A program made the position numbers and the translations under genes. This document shows, in pieces, positions 50,981 to 58,453 of a stretch of 64,000 nucleotides of DNA. The stretch covers positions 682,001 to 746,000 of the forward strand of contig NZ_JASXSX010000001.1 in the NCBI RefSeq assembly GCF_032085515.1, read 5' to 3'. Under the pieces are notes generated by a model. The model was not told the origin of the DNA. It ran no database searches and saw nothing but the letters and a program-made list of their open reading frames with translations. Position 1 is the first letter of the stretch; every line of letters starts with the position of its first letter. This DNA is from Gleimia hominis. GTDB lineage: Bacteria > Actinomycetota > Actinomycetes > Actinomycetales > Actinomycetaceae.

Positions 50981-51088
50981 AGTGCCTGACTGCACGTTAA
51001 TGGTGCTGCGTTAGGGCCTGACTGCACGTTAATGGTGCTACGTGAGTGCCTGATTGCACGTTACTAGTGCTGCGTAAGTGCCTGATCT
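50981..51088. repeat. 32-bp tandem repeats after ppdK
   Basis: Units start at 50981, 51013 and 51045 with a partial fourth at 51077. The shared core is GCCTGACTGCACGTTAATGG. No GTAC element is involved. Confidence 0.9.
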
Positions 51089-51184
51089 AGCGCTGGTTTG
51101 TTGCACAGCCTGCAATTTGAGTCCGTGCTGCAGGGCTGTCGCGCGAGCCGTCTTGGTGGGCCTCGTATCGGAATAAGAATAAAG

Positions 51185-51232
51185 CTCCCGGTCTCTACTC
51201 AGCTGTTTAATCGGTTGAGTAAAGACCGGGAG
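51185..51232. terminator. Bidirectional terminator between ppdK and the PfkB kinase gene
   Basis: CTCCCGGTCT (51185-51194) pairs perfectly with AGACCGGGAG (51223-51232), and an inner ACTCA/TGAGT pair is possible. TTCTTGTTT follows on the plus strand and CTTTATTCTTATT on the minus strand, suiting the convergent genes. Confidence 0.88.
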
Positions 51233-51249
51233 TTCTTGTTTGCGCCCCG

Positions 51250-52212
51250 TTAACTCAGCTCGGGGTGAGCCGCAATGACCTCATCGACATCATCACGGGA
51301 TGGTGCGAACGCACCATTGTGGCTTACCGTGAGGCCAGAAGTTATGGTGGCGATGTGCAGCGCGGAGGTCACATCTGACCAGCGTGCGGAACGCAGCCGT
51401 GTTTTCGCGTCGGAACTCCCCAGCAGCCCCGCGTCGAGCAGGGCAGACAGCAGCCCTGCCATGAACGAATCCCCAGCCCCAACCGTGTCTGCCAGTTCCA
51501 CATCGAGCGGGTCAATGACGAGCATGTCGCGCTCACCTTTGAGCATCACGTAGGCACCCCATGGTCCACGCGTCGTAATCATCATCGATACGCCCTCACG
51601 CAACCAGCGGCGCATAACCTCCTCAACGGGGGTATCTGGGTAAAGCCACTGCAAATCTTCATCGGAGGCCTTGACCACGTCCGCGAACCGCACAATCTGC
51701 TCAATTCGATCGCGGACTAAACTGGGGTTTTCCATAATCGCCGGGCGAATATTCGGGTCGTACGAAATCGTGGACGACAACGACATTTCCTTAACCGCGC
51801 GCAGAACCTTATCGGCGCCAGGGGCGATGGTGGCGGCCATCGACCCGGTGTGCAAGTGCCCGTACTCGCGTGCGTTAGAGATCGGGGGGACGTCCCACAA
51901 GATGTCGAACTCGTAGGTGGCGCGGCCCTGCTCATCCAAAGTGGCTTCCGCCAAAGTGGTTCGCTGCGCCCCGTCCACCCCCGGAACCGTACGTACCCCC
52001 TGCTGTTTGCAGTGTTCAGCGAGCCGGTTTCCACGCTCATCGGGCCCCCACCAGGCAGCTAACGTGGAGTCGTGGCCCAGCTGCGCAACCCCAACTGCAA
52101 CATTGAGAATACTGCCGCCAACGAATTCAGCGGTGTCTGTACCTGGGCGTGACACCCGGTCTATGAGCGCTTCTCCGATGCTTAGAACCTGCGTTTTTGG
52201 TTGCGTAGTCAA
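51250..52212 (-). CDS. PfkB-family carbohydrate kinase (fructokinase-like)
   Basis: A 320-residue ribokinase-type sugar kinase. The N-terminal sugar site reads VLSIGEALIDRV and FVGGSILNVAVGVAQLG. The C-terminal ATP/anion hole is ADTVGAGDSFMAGLLSAL with the catalytic Asp in GAGD. Fructose is the best guess from overall resemblance, but context gives no sugar pathway. TTG at 52212 is chosen because AAGGAG lies seven bases upstream and the conserved strand begins nine residues later; the frame is open to 52320. A GGGGGTACCT element sits about 25 bases upstream. Confidence 0.88.
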   Translation of the reverse strand: MTTQPKTQVLSIGEALIDRVSRPGTDTAEFVGGSILNVAVGVAQLGHDSTLAAWWGPDERGNRLAEHCKQQGVRTVPGVDGAQRTTLAEATLDEQGRATYEFDILWDVPPISNAREYGHLHTGSMAATIAPGADKVLRAVKEMSLSSTISYDPNIRPAIMENPSLVRDRIEQIVRFADVVKASDEDLQWLYPDTPVEEVMRRWLREGVSMMITTRGPWGAYVMLKGERDMLVIDPLDVELADTVGAGDSFMAGLLSALLDAGLLGSSDAKTRLRSARWSDVTSALHIATITSGLTVSHNGAFAPSRDDVDEVIAAHPELS

Positions 52213-52371
52213 CGTTTTCTCCTTCAAATACGAAAGGGGGTACCTACCTATTTTATGGCCTTGAGGCACATGCGCCTGGGACTTGCGCGAACTAAAACGC
52301 ACAATGCAAGCTGAAACCACTGCAATGCGGGCCTAGCGGTGCTGTGGACGAAGACGTGCCACACTGGAGGT

Positions 52372-55300
52372 ATGTCCACACTACCGCTACCAGCATTATT
52401 CACTGACGCACCCGGAACCAACGTACCCCCACCCAGGGTCTACCAAAAATTCGCGGACGCGCTGGCTGGCTGCCGGGGAGAACTGGACTTCACAACCCTC
52501 GCGCGCACAATCTATTCTTCCGATGCAGGAAACTACCGGGTGGTACCCCAATGCGTTTTCGCTCCATTCAACAAAGACGAAGCAATCCTAGCTATTCGAA
52601 GTGCTCTCGCATTGGGGATCGCGATAACCCCTAGAGGCTCAGGTACCTCATGCGCTGGTAACGCGATTGGACCTCAACTAGTAATGGACTACGCGCGGCA
52701 TATGAACCGCGTGCTAGAAATAGATCCGCACACCCGAACCGCGGTAGTAGAACCCGGTTGTATCGAAGGTACCCTCCAAGCGCAGGCAGGTAAATACGGG
52801 CTGCGGTTCGGACCAGACCCTTCCACGCAAAACCGCTGCACCATTGGGGGGATGGCAGGCAACAACGCTTGCGGCCCCCGGGCGATGGCGTGGGGGAAGA
52901 CGAGCGCGAACGTGCTTGGCCTCGAGGTGATCGATGGTGCTGGCCGACACTATTACGCGGAATCTGGGGACTTGAGCGCTGTGAATGGGCTTGAGGAGCT
53001 CGTGGATGCGAATTTGGAACCGATCCGCAAGCACATGGGGCGGTTCAATCGGCAGGTGTCTGGGTATTCACTGGAGTATCTCCTTCCGGAAAACGGACGT
53101 AACCTCGCGTCCGCACTGGTGGGGTCTGAAGGTACCCTCGTGTCAATACTGCAGCTCAAAGTCCGTTTGGTGGAGGTACCCCCGAACCCGGTGCTGGTTG
53201 CCGTGGGGTATGCGGACATGATCGCAGCGGGCGATGATGTTCCCACGGTTTTGAAATACAAACCTCTGGCGGTGGAGGGGTTGGATTCGCGGCTCGTTGA
53301 AGTGGTGCGTGATCACAAGGGGCCTGGTGCTGTCCCCGCTTTGCCCGACGGCAACGGGTGGTTGCTGTGTGAAGTCGGTGGAGAGGACTTGTCCACAGCC
53401 ATGGCGACTGCCCAGGAGCTCGCCGCAGCTGTGAATTCTGAGGATGTGCGCGTATATCCTCCTGGTGAAGATGCAGTTAGACTCTGGCGGATTCGGGCTG
53501 ATGGAGCTGGGTTAGGAGGGCGCACCCCGCGCGTGCGGGACGAGCAAGGTAAAACAATAGGTGGTAATGAGCAGGCGTGGCCGGGGTGGGAGGATGCCGC
53601 AGTACCTCCCGAGTACCTCGGGGATTACCTGCGTGACTTCACCGCACTGATGCGTGAGCACGGTGTGGATGGTTTGCTGTACGGGCACTTTGGGGATGGT
53701 TGTGTGCACGTGCGGCTTGACATGCCGTTGGGCTCAAAAGCAGGTGTGGGGCGTTCGCGTGCTTTTCTTGAGGATTGTGCGCGCCTCGTCGGACGCTACC
53801 GCGGTTCTATTTCGGGTGAGCACGGCGATGGGCGTTCGCGTTCGGAACTGTTGCGGCACATGTACCCGGCGAAGATCGTGGAGTTGTTCGCGCAGGTAAA
53901 GCACTTGTTTGACCCGAATAACCTCATGAACCCGGGGGTGTTAACCAGGCCGCTCGCGGTTGACGTAAACCAGCGAGAGGGAACGCGGAAGAACGCGCAA
54001 TCGGTTGCTCCGGACCCGTTCGATGTGGGGTTGCGGCGCTTGCACGCCCGCGCAGTTGATGTTGACGGCGGGTTTTTCTTCCGCGAAGATCATGGAGACT
54101 TCACGACCGCGGTGCACCGTTGCACTGGGGTTTCGAAATGCCGGGTGGATAACTCCGCGTCGGGTGGGTTTATGTGCCCGTCGTACTTGGCGACGCGGGA
54201 GGAAACGGATTCGACGCGTGGCCGCGCCCGAGTGCTTGAGGAACTAACAAACGGTGGTCTGGTGGCGCGTTGGGACGATCCGAATGTGACTCGTGCACTG
54301 GACCTGTGTTTGGCGTGCAAGGCGTGTGCAACAGATTGCCCCGCGGGCGTTGACATGGCTAAGTATCGCAGTGAGGCCCTGTGGCGGCGGTATCGTAATC
54401 GGATCCGCCCGTTGACTCACTATCTATTGGGGCGGCTTCCTTCAATAACGCGTTTGAGCGCGAGCATGCCGCTGGGGGCGAGGTTCATAAATGCGTTGAT
54501 GGCGGTACCTACCCTCAAGAATATGGTGTTTAACCTGGTGGGGATCGATTCACGGCGGCCTATGCCGAAGCTTCAAGATCACCGTTTCAGCAAAGTCGCT
54601 AGAGGGTACCTGCGGCAAGAGCGAAAAGGTACCCCCAGCCAACATAAGGCGGACGTACACAAGGCAACACCCACACCAGGTACCTCCACGGAAATGCCAG
54701 ATTCCCAAACGCGAACGCCAGGTACCCCCACTGATGCTGAGGGCCGTAGATACGTGCTTTTGTGGGCGGATTCTTTTTCTGAGGCGCTGGATGACGCGGG
54801 TGCGTACGATTCTCTGCAACTGCTGGTTAAGGCGGGGTATAAGCCGTTGCTCCCACCGGAGGACACGTGCTGTGGGCTGACGTGGATTACAACTGGGCAG
54901 TTGCCACAAGCACGGAAGAAGCTTGAACATTTGACACGCGTCTTGCTGCCGTTTGTGAGGGCGGGGGTACCTATTGTGGGGGTGGAACCATCGTGCACGG
55001 CGGTGCTGCGCGATGACATCAAGGATCTTCTGCCGGATTCAAAGGTGGCGGGGGAGATCGCTGCAGCAACGTGCACGCTCGCTGAATTACTCACTGATGA
55101 GCGCACACGGCCTGCGGACACCGGGTGGCTACCTAATCTTGAGGGGAAGACGGTGGTGGCGCAACCGCATTGTCACCAGTACTCAGTTATGGGCTGGGGA
55201 GCGGACGAACAACTGTTGAAGTTCGCTGGTGCGAATGTGATTAAGCTGTCTGGCTGCTGCGGATTGGCAGGCAATTTCGGTATGGAGAAAGGCCATTACG

Positions 55301-55491
55301 ATGTGTCTGTGCAGGTGGCGAATCATTCGCTTTTACCACAGTTAGCTAAGTACCCTCAGGCAATTTTCTTGGCAGACGGGTTTTCGTGTCGAACCCAAGC
55401 GGAACAACTGGCGGGGCGGCGGGGGCGCCACTTGGCAACGCTACTCCTTAAGGGAGTGAAAGGGACGGCACTTGGCAACGCTACTCCTTAA
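52372..55491 (+). CDS. FAD-linked oxidase with C-terminal Fe-S and CCG domains (D-lactate dehydrogenase-like)
   Basis: A 1039-residue membrane-associated flavoprotein. An FAD-binding PCMH domain (about 50-260; ITPRGSGTSCAGNAI, STQNRCTIGGMAGNNACGPR) is followed by the FAD-oxidase C domain (YGHFGDGCVHVRLD, GEHGDGRSRSELL). Then comes an Fe-S domain with C-x-x-C-x-x-C-x-x-x-C-P (LCLACKACATDCPAG) and two CCG motifs (DTCCGL, SGCCGL). It probably oxidises D-lactate or a related 2-hydroxyacid and passes electrons to quinone. ATG at 52372 follows GGAGG. A linker near residues 745-790 is packed with four GGTACC elements. The stop codon results from a 40-bp duplication (see findings). Confidence 0.93.
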   Translation: MSTLPLPALFTDAPGTNVPPPRVYQKFADALAGCRGELDFTTLARTIYSSDAGNYRVVPQCVFAPFNKDEAILAIRSALALGIAITPRGSGTSCAGNAIGPQLVMDYARHMNRVLEIDPHTRTAVVEPGCIEGTLQAQAGKYGLRFGPDPSTQNRCTIGGMAGNNACGPRAMAWGKTSANVLGLEVIDGAGRHYYAESGDLSAVNGLEELVDANLEPIRKHMGRFNRQVSGYSLEYLLPENGRNLASALVGSEGTLVSILQLKVRLVEVPPNPVLVAVGYADMIAAGDDVPTVLKYKPLAVEGLDSRLVEVVRDHKGPGAVPALPDGNGWLLCEVGGEDLSTAMATAQELAAAVNSEDVRVYPPGEDAVRLWRIRADGAGLGGRTPRVRDEQGKTIGGNEQAWPGWEDAAVPPEYLGDYLRDFTALMREHGVDGLLYGHFGDGCVHVRLDMPLGSKAGVGRSRAFLEDCARLVGRYRGSISGEHGDGRSRSELLRHMYPAKIVELFAQVKHLFDPNNLMNPGVLTRPLAVDVNQREGTRKNAQSVAPDPFDVGLRRLHARAVDVDGGFFFREDHGDFTTAVHRCTGVSKCRVDNSASGGFMCPSYLATREETDSTRGRARVLEELTNGGLVARWDDPNVTRALDLCLACKACATDCPAGVDMAKYRSEALWRRYRNRIRPLTHYLLGRLPSITRLSASMPLGARFINALMAVPTLKNMVFNLVGIDSRRPMPKLQDHRFSKVARGYLRQERKGTPSQHKADVHKATPTPGTSTEMPDSQTRTPGTPTDAEGRRYVLLWADSFSEALDDAGAYDSLQLLVKAGYKPLLPPEDTCCGLTWITTGQLPQARKKLEHLTRVLLPFVRAGVPIVGVEPSCTAVLRDDIKDLLPDSKVAGEIAAATCTLAELLTDERTRPADTGWLPNLEGKTVVAQPHCHQYSVMGWGADEQLLKFAGANVIKLSGCCGLAGNFGMEKGHYDVSVQVANHSLLPQLAKYPQAIFLADGFSCRTQAEQLAGRRGRHLATLLLKGVKGTALGNATP

Positions 55492-55499
55492 GGGAGTGA
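55429..55499. repeat. 40-bp-period tandem duplication at the end of the D-lactate dehydrogenase gene
   Basis: CACTTGGCAACGCTACTCCT followed by TAAGGGAGTGA (31 bases) is present at 55429-55459 and 55469-55499. The stop codon at 55489-55491 lies in the second copy, in a frame different from that used in the first. Confidence 0.92.
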
Positions 55500-55742
55500 C
55501 GGATGAGGTTTCGTAAGTAACCTGCGAGTCCGCACCAGGTATATGTGAGTCTCCGCCGAAGTCTATGAACCTTTGCTAGATATACCTTTGCCAGATATAC
55601 CTATGCCAGGGATTTATAGGTCGTCGCGGGGATCGAATGCGCGCAGAAAACGTGGGTTTCGCAATGGGGGTACCTTGGGCGTTTCACCTGGCGCCGTTAC
55701 GTGTGATAATAGAACTTGGCGATTGATTTGGAAGGGCGTGAC

Positions 55743-57062
55743 ATGCCTCTGTTTGAGTTCGACGAGGGTCGTTTAGTTCCCGCTCAGTTCGGGCGGACTG
55801 TTGAGAATGGTCTGACTGATGACATCCTCACTAGCGTTCGTGAACAAGTCCTGGAGATTGTGGGGCGCCCCCTTTTCCCAATAACTTGGCAAGATACCGC
55901 ACCGGTTGGGTCTGGGATGGATGGTGGGGCACCGCGTTTAACGGCGCTGGATGCGTCTGGTCAGGTTGTGTCGGTGGAGGTTTTCGCTTCACTGGACTCA
56001 AAAACGATGATAGATTCGCTTTCTCGCCTGGCGGACACGGCGTCACTTGGGTGGAATGATTTGGCGGCAGCGTACCCGGGTGGGATTCAGAATTTCCGGC
56101 TTGGATGGGCGGAGTTTCGTGATGCGATGCCACCTTCTCCCGCTCCGGGTCCGCGTCTAATCTTGGTTGTCGGGCAGATTGATGCCGCTGTCCGCCCCGC
56201 TTTGGATGTGCTCGCCACTTCTGGGGTTGAGGTCCATGAGATCGCGGTTCGTTCCATGTCTAACGGCCGCCAGTTTTTAGACGTTGAGGCTGTGGGCCCG
56301 CGGCTGTACGGCCACAACCCTAACTTGTTGGCCTCCACTGGGCAGATACCGCTGCTAACTGGTGCGGATCAGTCAGTTGTTGAGGAACGCGGTACCTCTC
56401 TTGGGAAAGAGGGTACCACTGCTCAGGAACGGGGTACCTCGGGGCAGGCAGCATCGCGACGAGTTGAAAAACCGCAGGTCACGGCCCCTTCACAAGAAAG
56501 TACCTCCGAGGAAGTTACTCCCGCAAATGAGTCGACTGCCGCCGCAGAACCGGAACCACACGCTGCGCAAAACGAGGTTGAACCTCAAGACGCAAGAGTA
56601 AAGCCAGAACCTCAAGATGGAAAAGTAGAACCGGAATCTCACGCTGCGGAAGATAAACCGGAATCGCATCGTCGTCTGGAAAACCAGGTGACACAGGAGC
56701 ATCAAACGGGGGGTGCGAATTCCCATATTCCAACTCTTGAACGTGGGGCGCGAGCACTGGCGATTATCGGCCAGATTTTGACGGAAGATACCACTGTTGT
56801 GTGGCGTGACCAGGCGGATCAAACGGCGGTACTGACTGTTGATGGGCAACTGCGTACCGACCAGTGGTCAACAACCGACCCGAATGAGGCGGCGGCGATT
56901 GTAAGTGGTTCCTCCGAATATGACGGGTGGGCCGTGTGGAAGCTTGGGGACACGTCGGGCCCTTCCCTGGGGGAGGCGTTGGACGAAATTAACGACCAGA
57001 TTCGCGCGGAATATGAAACTGTGGGGAAACCGCAGCGGGGTAGGCGAGCGCGCCGCGGGTAG
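55743..57062 (+). CDS. Protein with nuclease-like N terminus and C-terminal RAMA-type domain
   Basis: A 439-residue cytoplasmic protein. Residues 1-175 form an alpha/beta region; PRLTALDASGQVVSVEVFAS resembles the core of PD-(D/E)XK/DUF91-type nucleases, but the catalytic Lys is not evident. Residues 205-325 are a low-complexity linker (EERGTSLGKEGTTAQERGTS from GTAC elements, then Glu/Pro/Gln repeats). The C-terminal 100 residues fit a RAMA-like domain (TTVVWRDQADQTAVLTVDGQ, SGSSEYDGWAVWKL), a module known from restriction-modification proteins. ATG at 55743 with GGAAGGG is preferred over 55716. Whether it acts on DNA is open. Confidence 0.65.
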   Translation: MPLFEFDEGRLVPAQFGRTVENGLTDDILTSVREQVLEIVGRPLFPITWQDTAPVGSGMDGGAPRLTALDASGQVVSVEVFASLDSKTMIDSLSRLADTASLGWNDLAAAYPGGIQNFRLGWAEFRDAMPPSPAPGPRLILVVGQIDAAVRPALDVLATSGVEVHEIAVRSMSNGRQFLDVEAVGPRLYGHNPNLLASTGQIPLLTGADQSVVEERGTSLGKEGTTAQERGTSGQAASRRVEKPQVTAPSQESTSEEVTPANESTAAAEPEPHAAQNEVEPQDARVKPEPQDGKVEPESHAAEDKPESHRRLENQVTQEHQTGGANSHIPTLERGARALAIIGQILTEDTTVVWRDQADQTAVLTVDGQLRTDQWSTTDPNEAAAIVSGSSEYDGWAVWKLGDTSGPSLGEALDEINDQIRAEYETVGKPQRGRRARRG

Positions 57063-57175
57063 CGTTCTAAGCGCGGGTAATAACTTAAGCTAGCGTCCGC
57101 CCATCCGACGACACGATTGCGCAACCTTCCCGTTATGAATACGCCAGGTTTATTGATTTTGCAGAATGGGTTACC

Positions 57176-58255
57176 TCACGCGTTTACCGGGCGTGCGAGT
57201 TCACCTGCGTACAGGTTGAACCTTTCAGCCCGTATAAATCCTGCGAGTGCCACGCCTGAGGCGGTTGCTAACTCCACGGCAAGACTTGTGGCGGCGGACA
57301 GGGACGCCACCGCGGGAATGCCCGCCATCACTGCTTTTTGTACTAGTTCAAATGAGGCTCTAGACGACATTACGAGCATGGTTTCACCGAGGGGTACCTG
57401 GTTGCTCATGACGAATGAACCAATCAGTTTGTCCGCAGCATTGTGCCTACCCACGTCCTCACGAAACCGTAAAAGCTCACCTGAAAGTGTGAATAAAGCA
57501 GCTCCATGACTCCCCCCGGTGCGGCGAAAAAGCTGCTGTTGCTGGGCAAGTGCGTCCGGCAGACCCAAAATCACCTGCGGGTCCAACGAAACCGACTCAA
57601 GCACACCATGCCGGCGGCCTAGTACCCGCTCAATCGAAGTGCTGCCACAGACCCCGCACGCAGAGTTCCCAGCGACGTTCCGGGCCGCGCTCTCCCACTC
57701 GACGTGCGGCGCTAACCGCACGTTCACCACATTGTAGGTGTTGTGGCCACTCACTTGTGCACCGAAAGTACCCCCGGCTAACCCACCTATTTCTTGGGCC
57801 CAGGTACCGCTGATACTGCCTTTGGACGCGAGGGTACTTTCGGTTGAGGCACCACCGAAACCGCTTTTGGACGCGAGGGTACTTTCGCTATAAATACCGC
57901 CTTTGGATGTGAGGGTACTTGCGTTTGAGGTTCCGCCAACATCTCCGCCAATACCACTGCGGGTACCTGCGGTTCGGTTGGCAATTGGGATGAGGTCCTC
58001 GGGCTTGCGTATCGTGGTACGCCCCGCGCAGTACTGCATGGAGAGCACGTCATCGCTGGAGCTGATAACACCTTCGGAAAATAGGAACCCGTGGATTAAC
58101 TCGTAGTCATGCCCGGGGGTACGCATGGTGGTTGCGAACGCCTGTCCGTTTATGCGTATTTCCAGTGGTTCTTCCACAACAACGCGGTCTCGGCGTGCAC
58201 GTACCCCCTGCGGGGTTACGCGCACCACCCGCACGTTTCTAGCTCCCTGAGCCAT
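57176..58255 (-). CDS. fdhD: FdhD, sulfurtransferase for formate dehydrogenase, with repetitive insert
   Basis: A 359-residue protein that passes sulfur from a cysteine desulfurase to the molybdenum cofactor of formate dehydrogenase. The CGVCG motif has catalytic cysteines at 200 and 203; HDYELIHGFLFSEGVI, YNVVNVRL and REDVGRHNAADKLIG are family landmarks. Residues about 95-168, between YCAG and YNVVNV, form an insert not found in most homologues, with three repeats of ESTLASK encoded by GAGGGTACTTTCG-type elements. The target enzyme is almost certainly the fdhF-like gene just upstream on the same strand (198 bases away), probably in the same transcript. Confidence 0.94.
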   Translation of the reverse strand: MAQGARNVRVVRVTPQGVRARRDRVVVEEPLEIRINGQAFATTMRTPGHDYELIHGFLFSEGVISSSDDVLSMQYCAGRTTIRKPEDLIPIANRTAGTRSGIGGDVGGTSNASTLTSKGGIYSESTLASKSGFGGASTESTLASKGSISGTWAQEIGGLAGGTFGAQVSGHNTYNVVNVRLAPHVEWESAARNVAGNSACGVCGSTSIERVLGRRHGVLESVSLDPQVILGLPDALAQQQQLFRRTGGSHGAALFTLSGELLRFREDVGRHNAADKLIGSFVMSNQVPLGETMLVMSSRASFELVQKAVMAGIPAVASLSAATSLAVELATASGVALAGFIRAERFNLYAGELARPVNA

Positions 58256-58453
58256 GCTACCTAGCTAAATCCTCACTCGAAATCCGCATCTACAATCTGC
58301 CCCAAAAGTACTCAAGCCCACTCAGACCTAACCGCAGAATCTTTTGACCACGCAACCGGGTCACTCCGGCCGGCCTAAAAGCTCACCGTAGCCCCTCTGG
58401 CCGACCCAAAACGCAGATAAGTTCCCTCACCCACATTGGCGCGGTCACTTCAC

